Positions 9,942-19,346 of a stretch of DNA of 38,412 nt are shown here, one piece after another. Location of the stretch: NCBI GenBank assembly GCA_030640805.1, contig DAOWIS010000043.1:1-38412 (forward strand). The letters run 5' to 3'. This DNA comes from a bacterium (GTDB taxonomy: Bacteria; Patescibacteriota; Minisyncoccia; Minisyncoccales; DAOWIS01). Each line of letters starts with the position of its first letter. Positions within the stretch are counted from its first letter, which is position 1. Position numbers and translations under genes: made by a program. The notes under the pieces were generated by a model. That model made no database searches and was not told the origin of the DNA. It was given only the letters and a program-made list of their open reading frames with translations.

Positions 9942-9988
9942 AAAAAGGTTCAATTTCCTGCGATCGCAGCGATTTGAACCTTTTTTAT
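9942..9988 (+). terminator. intrinsic terminator
   Basis: AAAAAGGTTCAA/TTGAACCTTTTT 12-bp stem followed by T tract; loop holds the palindrome CTGCGATCGCAG (9958-9969). Confidence 0.7.
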
Positions 9989-10241
9989 TTCGAATAGATT
10001 TCTCTAAAAAGAAGAATTGCATTTATTTTGCCATTTAGATAAGATAACTATTAGAAGTGTTAGTAAATAATGGATTGGGAAAGCGAGGAAATTGACTTCT
10101 CGGGACCATCCGCAGCCGAGCGGGCATGGTGTCCTCCGACTGAAGTCGGAGGACGAGCGAAGCGAGGACATGAGCGAGCGAGCACGCTGGGTGAGCGAGG
10201 CGTGTCTCCGAAAGTCAGATTTCCGAGCTTATTTACTGATT

Positions 10242-11426
10242 ATGAGAATTGGTATTGATGCCCGGTTTTTCGGGGTAAAACAAAAAGGACTTGGCCGCTA
10301 TTCCCAGGAATTAATTGAAAATTTAGAGAAAATCGTCAGTCCTGACGACTTTGAATTTTTGATTTTTTTAAGAAAAGAGAATTTTCATCAGTACCAGCCC
10401 AAAAACCCCTCTTTTAAAAAAGTTTTAGCCGATTACCGATGGTACACTTTAGCTGAGCAGATTTTTATGCCTTCAAAAATCCGGCAAGAGAAAATAGACC
10501 TGATGCATTTCCTTCATTTCAATGTTCCTTTTTTTTACCAAGGCGAGTTCGTAGTTACTATTCACGATTTGGTCTTAAAAGAATTTCCTACCCAAAGAGC
10601 TACTACTCTGCATCCCTTAATTTATAAATTAAAAGAACAGGGCTATAAAATAGTCATTAAAAATGCCCTCAAAAATTCAGAAAAAATAATTGTTCCATCC
10701 CAAGCCACCAAAAATGAGATACTTAAATATTTTAAGACAGAGCCGGAAAAAATTAGGGTGGTTTATGAAGGAACATCTCAGATGGAAATTCCAAATCACA
10801 AATCACAAATCACAAATAAATTCCAAATTCCAAATTCTAAATATCAAAATAAAATATTAAAGAAATATAGAATTAACAGGCCGTATTTGCTTTATGTGGG
10901 GAGCGCTTATCCTCATAAGAATTTGGAGAATTTAATTTTGGCTTTTGATTTACTACGAAAAGAAAACTTTGGTTACCAGTTAGTATTAGTAGGAGAATTA
11001 GATTACTTCTATAAAAGATTAATGTCAAGTATCAAGTATCAAGTATTAAGTATTAAGTATCATTCAGACATTATTTTCACTGATTTTATTCCTGATTCAG
11101 ATCTATCTCAACTTTACCAAAATGCTTCCATGTCTGTTTTTCCTTCTTTTTCTGAAGGATTTGGCTTGCCTCCAACCGAGGCGATGTCTTTTGGAGTTCC
11201 AGTAGTTGTTTCTGATATCCCAGTTTTTCGAGAGATTTTAGGAGAGGCGGTTTTATTTTTTAATCCCAAAAACCAAAAAGATATTGCTTCCAAAATAAAA
11301 AAGGTTTTAGAAGATGAAAAAATTAAAAATAATTTAATTGAGAAAGGTTTCTCTCAAATCCAGAAATACAGCTGGCAAAAAATGTCCCAAGAAATCCTCA
11401 AAATATATAAAGAAATTCTTTCTTAA
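10242..11426 (+). CDS. glycosyltransferase (GT4-like)
   Basis: MRIGIDARFFGVKQKGLGRYSQELIENL; LLYVGSAYPHKNLENLILAF; VFPSFSEGFGLPPTEAMSFGVPVVVSD. The ORF-track start at 10092 reads through GC-rich palindromic DNA and is unlikely. Confidence 0.9.
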   Translation: MRIGIDARFFGVKQKGLGRYSQELIENLEKIVSPDDFEFLIFLRKENFHQYQPKNPSFKKVLADYRWYTLAEQIFMPSKIRQEKIDLMHFLHFNVPFFYQGEFVVTIHDLVLKEFPTQRATTLHPLIYKLKEQGYKIVIKNALKNSEKIIVPSQATKNEILKYFKTEPEKIRVVYEGTSQMEIPNHKSQITNKFQIPNSKYQNKILKKYRINRPYLLYVGSAYPHKNLENLILAFDLLRKENFGYQLVLVGELDYFYKRLMSSIKYQVLSIKYHSDIIFTDFIPDSDLSQLYQNASMSVFPSFSEGFGLPPTEAMSFGVPVVVSDIPVFREILGEAVLFFNPKNQKDIASKIKKVLEDEKIKNNLIEKGFSQIQKYSWQKMSQEILKIYKEILS

Positions 11427-11583
11427 ATGCTTAAAAAAGACAATTTAAAGTAAGATCAAAAAATAATTATAATTTAGACCGAACATTTTTAAGAGACGAT
11501 CGTCCATTGAGAATGTTCAGTTAAATTTTTTTAGATTATTAAGTTTTCTCAGATTTTATATTAGTAAAAGTAAAAAGCCTCGC

Positions 11584-12618
11584 TTAGGAGACTTTTTGTA
11601 TTTTTTCCGAGTAATGTTTTAAAAGATTATTTACAGCATCCTTTAGTAGTTTAATATATTCATCGCTTCTGGATCGTAAATGATTTTCTTTTCTCTTGAG
11701 AATGTCAATACGACACCCAACCAATCGTTCTAAAAGAATAACCGTAAATAATCCTTCGTAGTTCTTGTAGGGAATACTCTTTTTATAATCAAGTGGGGCT
11801 CTTTTGTAGAATTCCTTCTGATATTTTTTGATATAACTATAAACTTTTTTATAGTTTATTTCTAACAAGAACTCTTTTTCAAAATGTAAAAGCTGCCACC
11901 ACAAGGGCCAGACTGCGTCATAAAGAGATGGACGCCACTTCAAGTGTCCCCCAAAATCAAAGAGATATATCTTGTCGTTTTTGATAATCATATGGTGTTG
12001 TCCGTAGACTCCATAGGTTGGCCAAATCTTTTTTAAATTGGGGTGCTGTTTTTCCCATTGCTGGACATTGAAAATTAATTCCTTTTGTGTTTCTAAAGAG
12101 AGAATTTCTGTTTTGTATTCTTTTCTGGCTTTATCACACCATCCTTTTATTTTAATATTGAACCAATCCTTGAGAGTTGGAAATTTATTTTTTCTTTTAA
12201 CCATTCCGGGCTCTAAAATGATTAAATTCTTTAAATCTTTTTGAGCATCTCTTAATAGCCGATTAAGCTTCCAGAAAGCATCAACGATGAGAGAAAAATA
12301 CGGCAGAAAAAGAGTATTCATATGCTTTTTTTCAATATCCTCGTTTGGTTTTATGCCTCCAAGATACTCCATTATAATATAATTCTCCGAGTAGTCATAA
12401 AATTTCGGGATAGAAAGAAATCTATAATTTCCAGTTTGCAGATATTTAGATAAAATCTTATAAATTTCCACCTCACTTCCTATATTATCGGTTTTAAGAA
12501 CTAAGAATTTACTCTTTTGGTCCTTACATAAAATCACGTGATCACCATACAAAATCTTAATTGGTTTAAGATTTTTATCTCGACATATATCTAATACTTT
12601 TTCTGAAATGTTTATCAT
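11584..12618 (-). CDS. aminoglycoside phosphotransferase/kinase-fold-like protein
   Basis: FLVLKTDNIGSEVEIYKILSKYL, IIMEYLGG, IYLFDFGGHLKWRPSLYDAVWPLWW resemble the APH-type fold. Confidence 0.5.
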   Translation of the reverse strand: MINISEKVLDICRDKNLKPIKILYGDHVILCKDQKSKFLVLKTDNIGSEVEIYKILSKYLQTGNYRFLSIPKFYDYSENYIIMEYLGGIKPNEDIEKKHMNTLFLPYFSLIVDAFWKLNRLLRDAQKDLKNLIILEPGMVKRKNKFPTLKDWFNIKIKGWCDKARKEYKTEILSLETQKELIFNVQQWEKQHPNLKKIWPTYGVYGQHHMIIKNDKIYLFDFGGHLKWRPSLYDAVWPLWWQLLHFEKEFLLEINYKKVYSYIKKYQKEFYKRAPLDYKKSIPYKNYEGLFTVILLERLVGCRIDILKRKENHLRSRSDEYIKLLKDAVNNLLKHYSEKIQKVS

Positions 12619-12664
12619 AAATCCTCCTTTTTAGTATAGCAGGGAATTCTTTCTTTTCCAACAA

Positions 12665-12692
12665 AAGAGAGGGAATTTATTTTCCCTCTCTT
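12665..12692 (-). terminator. hairpin at the end of the YdcF-like gene
   Basis: AAGAGAGGGA/TCCCTCTCTT inverted repeat overlapping the stop. Confidence 0.5.
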
Positions 12693-13168
12693 ATTTTAAT
12701 CTTTAGCCGTTCAATTAGCGGAAAGTAATAACTGATGATTTCTATTGGCGTTCCAATGAGAATCTGCTTTATTTTGCCTTTTAGATTGGTAGTCAGAGGA
12801 TAACTAATAATTTGGAAGGAAAAGCCATCAAGGACTCTTTTAGCCAAAAACCGGATTTTAAATTTTCTGATTTTATCACAGAAAATAGTGACCAATTCCG
12901 GAGTCAATTGTTTTTCCTCTATTATCCCTTTGGAATAAACCAGATTCTCTTTAGTTGTTCTTGCCTTTGTTTCTGAAAGAATTGGAACTTTGACTCCGAT
13001 TTGTTTAAGGTAGCCAGACATCATTTCTGCTTCGCCCTGCCAGCCAGTAGTTATTACCACTAAATCATTAGAAGATTTATTGATATATTCCGCTACTTTC
13101 TGGAGATACCTTTTCATTCTTTCATGAATCACGCTGCCGTAACCTAAGACCACTATTAATTCTTTCAA
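12677..13168 (-). CDS. YdcF-like (DUF218/ElyC-SanA) protein
   Basis: VVLGYGSVIHERMKRYLQ, VITTGWQGEAEMMSGYL, ARTTKENLVYSKGII. Confidence 0.75.
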   Translation of the reverse strand: MKELIVVLGYGSVIHERMKRYLQKVAEYINKSSNDLVVITTGWQGEAEMMSGYLKQIGVKVPILSETKARTTKENLVYSKGIIEEKQLTPELVTIFCDKIRKFKIRFLAKRVLDGFSFQIISYPLTTNLKGKIKQILIGTPIEIISYYFPLIERLKIKIREGK

Positions 13169-13339
13169 TTCTGACCTCCCTTTCTTTTATTTTCTAAAAA
13201 TTCATTTCTTTCTTAATTTATTTAGTTTTAAAAGTTCAGTTTTTGGAGAATAAATTATTTTATAATATTAAAATTAAAAAGTCAATTTTTGATTTAGTAT
13301 TTAATAGACAATTAATGATTGAAGAAATATAATAATATA

Positions 13340-15214
13340 ATGGCAAAGGTTTCAAGGCGAAATATTTTTGGGCAACTTTTTGATATCAAGCCGGTTAATA
13401 GAAACGGTCAACTGGACTGGGAGAGAATTTTAAAAGTCAAGCCGGTTTTGGATTTAAGAATAGAAAGAGAGAGATTTTTAGAAAGGCAGGAAGAACCAAA
13501 AATAATTCTGACTGAAGAAAAACCGCCTTATCTAATAGATTCTTGGCAGATATTGGCTGAGATGACTGAATGGGAAAAAGAAGATTTAGAATTAGAATCT
13601 AAACTCCGAATTCCCGAAATAAGTCCAATTAAAATTGAGCTAGAGATAAAAGAAAGAAAAAGAAGGTATCCTGTTTTAAGATTTTTGATTACCTCAATCT
13701 TTTTAGGGATTTTAATTAGTGGCTTAGTTATTGGCTTTGGACTTAGCAGCAACTACCTAAAACAAAATTATAAATTTTTAGCCGGGGGGATGTCTTTTTT
13801 AGTTAAAAATCCCTCTTTTTTTATTTCTAACTTTAATGAAATTTTAAAAAATTACCCTCTTTTATTAGAAATAATAGGCAAAGATAATCCCCAAAAATAT
13901 CTTCTTCTTTTTCAAAATCCCAGTGAACTAAGACCGACTGGTGGATTTATTGGGAGTTATGGAATTTTAGATATAGATAAAGGAAAAATCAAAAATATTT
14001 TTATAGATGATGTTTTTAATCCTGATTGGCAGCTTTCGGTTAATGTAATTCCTCCTAAACCCCTTCAAAGAATTTCTGGGGGTTGGTCAATGCATGATGC
14101 TAATTGGTTTTTTGATTTTCCCACTTCAGCTAAGAAAATTGTCTGGTTTTATGAGAAAAGCGGAGGAGCAACTCCTGATGGCATAATTGCTATAACTCCC
14201 AGGGTAATAGAAAAATTATTAGTACTTACTGGTTCCATTGAGATGCCAGAATACGATTTAGTTATAACTGCCGATAATTTTATAGAGAAAGTTCAGCATG
14301 AAGTGGAAACAGGTTATAATAAAACTCTCAATCAACCAAAAAAGATTTTAGTTGATATCGGTTCTGAATTATTAGACAGGGTTTTTAATAATCCTGATTT
14401 AGACTGGGGAGATATTTTATCAATGATATCAGTTAGCTTGAATCAAAAAGATATTTTAATTTATTCATTTGATGAGAAAATTCAAAAAGCAATTTTAGAA
14501 AAAAATTGGGGAGGAGGCATCTATTATCCAATATCTAACATTCAATATCCAATAATTAATGATTATTTGGCAGTGGTTCATAGTAATATCAATGGTTATA
14601 AAACCGATAGGGTAATTGAGGAAAAAATATCCCATAAAGTAGAAATTCAGACAGATGGTTCTATTATTGATACAGTAAAAATTTGGCGTCATCATCAAGG
14701 AGGAAACTTATCCTATCCTTGGTACAATCAAGTCAATAGTGATTATTTAAGGGTTTACCTGCCATTAGGTTCAGAATTAATTAATGCCTCCGGCTACACT
14801 AAAACTGATTGGGATTATCAAGGGTTAAAATTAAGTGAGGATTTTTACCAAGAAAATGATTTCCAAAAAGATTCTTTAGTGAAGAAAGTAGAAAATTCAA
14901 TAATGATTGATAGAAAAACCGGAACCCAAATTTTTGAGGAATCAGGAAAAACTGTCTTTGGCAATTGGGTTTATCTTAGCCCTCAAGAAGAGGTAGAAAT
15001 TATTTATAGATATAGATTGCCATTCAAGATTGATTTGAAGAATATGCCCCAAAATTATAATTTATATATTCAGAAACAACCGGGAACTTATTCTCAATTT
15101 AAATCAGCAATAAAAATCCCTTGGAATTGGCAGATTATTGAAAATTATCCTGAAACTATTAATGGCATTTTGGATACTGATAAAGTTTTGGGAGTAATAA
15201 TGGAACAAAAATAG
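13340..15214 (+). CDS. DUF4012 domain membrane protein
   Basis: TM helix, then KYLLLFQNPSELRPTGGFIGSYGIL; ATG at 13340 preferred. Confidence 0.85.
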   Translation: MAKVSRRNIFGQLFDIKPVNRNGQLDWERILKVKPVLDLRIERERFLERQEEPKIILTEEKPPYLIDSWQILAEMTEWEKEDLELESKLRIPEISPIKIELEIKERKRRYPVLRFLITSIFLGILISGLVIGFGLSSNYLKQNYKFLAGGMSFLVKNPSFFISNFNEILKNYPLLLEIIGKDNPQKYLLLFQNPSELRPTGGFIGSYGILDIDKGKIKNIFIDDVFNPDWQLSVNVIPPKPLQRISGGWSMHDANWFFDFPTSAKKIVWFYEKSGGATPDGIIAITPRVIEKLLVLTGSIEMPEYDLVITADNFIEKVQHEVETGYNKTLNQPKKILVDIGSELLDRVFNNPDLDWGDILSMISVSLNQKDILIYSFDEKIQKAILEKNWGGGIYYPISNIQYPIINDYLAVVHSNINGYKTDRVIEEKISHKVEIQTDGSIIDTVKIWRHHQGGNLSYPWYNQVNSDYLRVYLPLGSELINASGYTKTDWDYQGLKLSEDFYQENDFQKDSLVKKVENSIMIDRKTGTQIFEESGKTVFGNWVYLSPQEEVEIIYRYRLPFKIDLKNMPQNYNLYIQKQPGTYSQFKSAIKIPWNWQIIENYPETINGILDTDKVLGVIMEQK

Positions 15215-15216
15215 TA

Positions 15217-16851
15217 ATGAATTTTCGATATTTTCTTAATCACAAAAGTAAAACTATAACTTCAGCCGCTCTTATTTTGGCATCGGCGGCTATTATAAGT
15301 CGTTTATTAGGGCTATTCAGGGATCGACTTTTAGCTGGTCGGTTTGGAGCAGGAGATGAATTAGATATCTACTTTGCCGCTTTTAGAATTCCTGATTTTA
15401 TTTATAGTATTTTAATTGTGGGAGCAATTTCAGCTGCTTTTATTCCAGTTTTTACTGAATTTTGGCATAAAGATAAAAAAGAGGCCTGGAAATTAACTAA
15501 CGGAGTTTTAAATATTTTTATTTCAATTCTTATTTTGGTTTCTTTAATTTTAATTGTTTTTTGCCCTCAATTAATTAATTTAGTGGCTCCTGGTTTTCAG
15601 GGAGAGAAAAAAGATTTGACGATCCTTCTTACCCGGATTATGTTTTTAAGTCCGATTTTATTAGGGATAAGCAATATTTTTTCTGGAGTTCTTCAATCTT
15701 TTAGAAGATTTTTTATTTATTCTCTGACTCCGATTATGTATAATTTAGGGATTATCTCGGGGATTATAATTTTTGTTCCCATTTGGGGAGTGAAAGGATT
15801 GGCTTTTGCTGTAATTTTAGGAGCCTTTCTCCATTTGGCAATTCAAATCCCTTTTACTTTTTTTTGCGGATTTAGATACCGGCCAATGTTTAATATTTTC
15901 CATCCTGGCATTAAAAAAATTATCAAGCTAATAATTCCCCGAACCATAGGTCTTGGTGCCAATCAGATTAATTTAATAGTAATTACTGCCATTGCTTCTA
16001 CTTTAACTGCTGGCTCCATCGCTGTCTTTAATCTATCTAATAATCTTCAATATATTTTAATAGGAGTGGTTGGGATTTCCTTTGCTACCGCTGCTTTTCC
16101 AACTTTGGCTAAATCATTTTCTTTAAATCAAAAAGAGAAATTTTTAGAAAAATTCTCTTCTACTTTTTTAGAAATTTTGTTTTTAGCCATTCCTCTTTCT
16201 TTTCTTTTCTTTATTTTAAGAGCCCAGATTGTTAGAATAATTTTGGGCACTGGTCAATTTGGTTGGCAAGATACTCGACTTACAGCTGCCGCTTTGGGGC
16301 TTTTTTCTTTGGGAATTTTTGCTCAATGCTTGATTCCCTTGATTTCTCGGACCTTTTATGCTTTTCAAAACACAAAAACACCGGTCAAGATAAGTTTAGT
16401 CAGTATTGCTATTAATATTATTCTTTCTTTTATTTTAGTTTGGGCCTTAAGTTTTCCTAATAATTTTTATTTTTTTATTACCAATAATCTAAAGCTTTTA
16501 GGAATAGAGGATATTAGAATGGTGGGACTGCCTTTGGCTTTTTCTCTTGCCGGAATTTTCAATTTACTTTTTCTTTTTACTGCTCTTTACAAAAAAATAG
16601 GCGATTTTGGACTAAAAAAGATTTTAAAATCTTTTTTCAGAATTTTAACTGCCACTCTATTGATGGCAATAGTTGTTTATTTTATTCTTAGAATTATTGC
16701 TCCTTTCGTAAATATGCAGACCTTTTTAGGGGTCTTTACTCAAGCCCTTGGAGCGGGATTAGTCGGAATCTTTTTCTATTGTCTCTTGGCTAAAATATTT
16801 AGATTCCCTGAACTTGACATAATTATAAATTCTGTTAGAAGAAAGTTATGA
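15217..16851 (+). CDS. murJ: lipid II flippase MurJ/MviN
   Basis: ASAAIISRLLGLFRDRLLAGRFGAGDELDIYFAAFRIPD; many TM segments. Confidence 0.93.
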   Translation: MNFRYFLNHKSKTITSAALILASAAIISRLLGLFRDRLLAGRFGAGDELDIYFAAFRIPDFIYSILIVGAISAAFIPVFTEFWHKDKKEAWKLTNGVLNIFISILILVSLILIVFCPQLINLVAPGFQGEKKDLTILLTRIMFLSPILLGISNIFSGVLQSFRRFFIYSLTPIMYNLGIISGIIIFVPIWGVKGLAFAVILGAFLHLAIQIPFTFFCGFRYRPMFNIFHPGIKKIIKLIIPRTIGLGANQINLIVITAIASTLTAGSIAVFNLSNNLQYILIGVVGISFATAAFPTLAKSFSLNQKEKFLEKFSSTFLEILFLAIPLSFLFFILRAQIVRIILGTGQFGWQDTRLTAAALGLFSLGIFAQCLIPLISRTFYAFQNTKTPVKISLVSIAINIILSFILVWALSFPNNFYFFITNNLKLLGIEDIRMVGLPLAFSLAGIFNLLFLFTALYKKIGDFGLKKILKSFFRILTATLLMAIVVYFILRIIAPFVNMQTFLGVFTQALGAGLVGIFFYCLLAKIFRFPELDIIINSVRRKL

Positions 16852-18701
16852 CCCAGAATCAGATTAGAAACTTCGCTATCATCTCTCATATAGACCATGG
16901 AAAATCGACCTTAGCGGATCGATTTTTAGAATTAACTCAGACTATAGAAAAAAGAAAAATGCGAGAGCAATATCTGGATATGATGGACCTGGAAAGAGAG
17001 AAGGGAATAACGATAAAACTCCAACCGGTAAAAATGGAGTTTTATCGAAATCAAAAATCAAAAATCAAAAATCAAAAAGAAAATGAAAAAAATAAAAAAT
17101 TTTATATTTTGAACTTAATTGATACACCAGGCCATGTTGATTTTTCTTATGAAGTTTCGCGTTCTTTGGCGGCGGTCGAGGGAGTGATTTTATTGGTAGA
17201 TGCCACCAAGGGAATTCAGGCTCAGACTTTAGCTAATTTAAATTCAGCCAAAGAGCAGAATCTTTCCATCATTCCGGTTATAAATAAGATAGATTTAACC
17301 AATGCTCAAATAGAGGAAACAAAGAAAGAAATGGCTAATCTTCTTGACTTTAAGCCGGAAGAAATTTTACTAATTTCTGCTAAAAAGAATCTAAACATAG
17401 AACAGGTTTTAGAAAAAGTTATAGAAAAAATTCCTCCTCCAAAAGGAGAAATAAAGAAACCTTTCCGAGCTTTAATTTTTGATTCTCAATATGACCCTTT
17501 TAAGGGAGTAATTACTTATGTAAGAGTAGTAGATGGCAGTATTAAAAAAGGAGAAGAAATTTATTTGATGATTTCTCAAGAAAAAGGGGAAGTTTTAGAG
17601 ATTGGTTATTTTAAGCCAGATTTTACTCCTGTTTCCGAATTACAAGCCGGCGAAATTGGCTATATTGCTACTGGAGTTAAAAATATTGAAAAATGCCGAG
17701 TGGGAGATACGATTATAAACGCAAAACGCAAAATGCAAAAGGCAAAAGTTATGGATGTCGAACCTTTACCGGGTTATCAGGAACCAAAACCAGTGGTTTT
17801 TGCTAGTTTCTATCTTAATAAAGATAGCGACTTCGATTTTTTAAAAGAGGCCTTAATAAAAATCAAACTTAACGATGCTTCGTTAAGTTTTGAACCAGAG
17901 AGATTAGAAGGGCTGGGAAGAGGTTTTCGCTGCGGATTTTTAGGAACCCTTCATTTAGAGATTATTGAGGAGAGATTAAAAAGAGAATACGGACTAAGTT
18001 TAGTTATTACTTCTCCCTCTATTCCTTATAAAATAGTCCGAAAAGGAGAAGAAAAGGAGGAGGAGGTTTTTTCTCCTGCTAAGCTACCTCCTTCTTTTCA
18101 GCTCAAAGAAATTAAAGAACCCTGGATAGGATTGGAAATAATTACTCCTTTTCAATATTTAAGCCAAATTATGAATTTCTTAAAAAGTATTCGAGGCAAA
18201 TATAAGAATACTCAGTATTTAGGGGTAAAAAATATAATAAATTTTGAAATACCTCTTTCGGAAATTATTGGTGGCTTTTATAATCGCCTAAAAAGTATTA
18301 CTTCAGGATATGCTTCTTTTAGTTATAAAGTTTTAGATTGGAGACCAGCTGACTTAGTAAAAATTAATATTTTGGTAGCCGGAAAAAAAGTTGAGGCATT
18401 TTCCCGAATTGTTCCCAAGGACAGCACTTATTCTGTTGCCAAATCAATGCTGAAACGGCTAAAAGAAATTTTACCTCCTCAACTTTTTTCGGTCTCCTTA
18501 CAAGCCGAGATAGAAGGAAGAATTATTGCCAGAGAAAATATCAAAGCCCTAAGAAAAGATGTGACTGCTTCTCTCTATGGAGGAGATTATACCAGGAAAA
18601 GAAAACTTTTAGAGAAACAAAAAAAAGGGAAAAAGAAGTTAAAAACTCATGGCGGAGTAAATATTCCCCCTGAGGTCTTTATTTCCTTTATTAAAAATTA
18701 G
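16848..18701 (+). CDS. lepA: elongation factor 4
   Basis: ISHIDHGKSTLADRFLE, DTPGHVDFSYEVSRSLAA, GLGRGFRCGFLGTLHLEI, KKLKTHGGVNIPPEVFI. Confidence 0.96.
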   Translation: MTQNQIRNFAIISHIDHGKSTLADRFLELTQTIEKRKMREQYLDMMDLEREKGITIKLQPVKMEFYRNQKSKIKNQKENEKNKKFYILNLIDTPGHVDFSYEVSRSLAAVEGVILLVDATKGIQAQTLANLNSAKEQNLSIIPVINKIDLTNAQIEETKKEMANLLDFKPEEILLISAKKNLNIEQVLEKVIEKIPPPKGEIKKPFRALIFDSQYDPFKGVITYVRVVDGSIKKGEEIYLMISQEKGEVLEIGYFKPDFTPVSELQAGEIGYIATGVKNIEKCRVGDTIINAKRKMQKAKVMDVEPLPGYQEPKPVVFASFYLNKDSDFDFLKEALIKIKLNDASLSFEPERLEGLGRGFRCGFLGTLHLEIIEERLKREYGLSLVITSPSIPYKIVRKGEEKEEEVFSPAKLPPSFQLKEIKEPWIGLEIITPFQYLSQIMNFLKSIRGKYKNTQYLGVKNIINFEIPLSEIIGGFYNRLKSITSGYASFSYKVLDWRPADLVKINILVAGKKVEAFSRIVPKDSTYSVAKSMLKRLKEILPPQLFSVSLQAEIEGRIIARENIKALRKDVTASLYGGDYTRKRKLLEKQKKGKKKLKTHGGVNIPPEVFISFIKN

Positions 18702-18727
18702 ATTTATGTTAGGATAGCAGGGCTTTA

Positions 18728-18823
18728 TTACCAAATTAAAGGGGCAAAAAGGAAAGCAATCATTCCTATTATTACCAAGCTTGCCAGTATTATCCAAATT
18801 ATTCTTATCTGTTTTTTCTTCAT
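18728..18823 (-). CDS. 31-aa single-TM small protein (below the ORF-track length cutoff)
   Basis: Reverse complement reads MKKKQIRIIWIILASLVIIGMIAFLFAPLIW*. Confidence 0.5.
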   Translation of the reverse strand: MKKKQIRIIWIILASLVIIGMIAFLFAPLIW

Positions 18824-18837
18824 TATAAAATAATACA

Positions 18838-19257
18838 ATGAAAATTAGAAAAAGACAAAGTTTATTGGCAAAAATGCTCTCTTCAAGGATTTTTATATTA
18901 TTTTTGCTGATAATTTTAATCTTTTTTGGGGTAATAGTAATAAGAAAAAACCGAGAAGCCAGTCATCTTGATGAGAAGATTAGTCAATTAAAAGAAGAAA
19001 TATTATCTTTGGAAGACAAAAGTAAAGAATTAGCTAATCTCATCGAATATTTTAATATTCCTAGTCATTTAGAAAAAGAAGCCAAGAGCCGCCTAAATCT
19101 TAAAAAGGAAGGAGAAAAAGTAGTGATAATAAAAGAGGAGGGTGAAGCCGGTGACCAAGGAAAGGAAAGCCAAGAAGAAGAAACTGAAAAAAGCGAACAA
19201 AAGACATCAAAAATTTCCGATTTATTTAAATGGCTAAAGTCTCTCTTTGGAAAATAA
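18838..19257 (+). CDS. septum formation initiator (FtsB/DivIC-like)
   Basis: Short N-terminus, one TM helix, coiled coil, ANLIEYFNIPSHLEKEAKSRLNLKKEGEKVVII. Confidence 0.8.
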   Translation: MKIRKRQSLLAKMLSSRIFILFLLIILIFFGVIVIRKNREASHLDEKISQLKEEILSLEDKSKELANLIEYFNIPSHLEKEAKSRLNLKKEGEKVVIIKEEGEAGDQGKESQEEETEKSEQKTSKISDLFKWLKSLFGK

Positions 19258-19261
19258 ATAG

Positions 19262-19335
19262 GCGAGAGTAGTTTAGTGGTAAAACGGTTCCTTCCCAAGG
19301 AACGGTCGGGGGTTCGATTCCCCTCTCTCGCTCCA
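19262..19335 (+). tRNA. tRNA-Gly(CCC)
   Basis: Acceptor GCGAGAG/CTCTCGC, anticodon arm GTTCC-TTCCCAA-GGAAC, T arm GGGGTTCGATTCCCC, encoded CCA. Confidence 0.95.
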
Positions 19336-19346
19336 ATTTTTTAACC

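Noticed and set aside
9961-9968. GCGATCGC palindrome as a HIP1-like repeat
   Set aside because: Only noticed as the loop palindrome of a terminator; no enrichment seen in the window.
10092-10241. ORF-track N-terminal extension of the glycosyltransferase and the overlapping 62-aa ORF at 10070
   Set aside because: Sequence is GC-rich palindromic DNA; the GT4 N-terminus MRIGIDARFF begins at 10242.
8876-10241. A local DGR template repeat or reverse transcriptase near the variable protein
   Set aside because: No RT motifs (e.g. YxDD) in any ORF and no near-copy of the variable segment seen; the GC-rich island at 10.1 kb does not resemble it.
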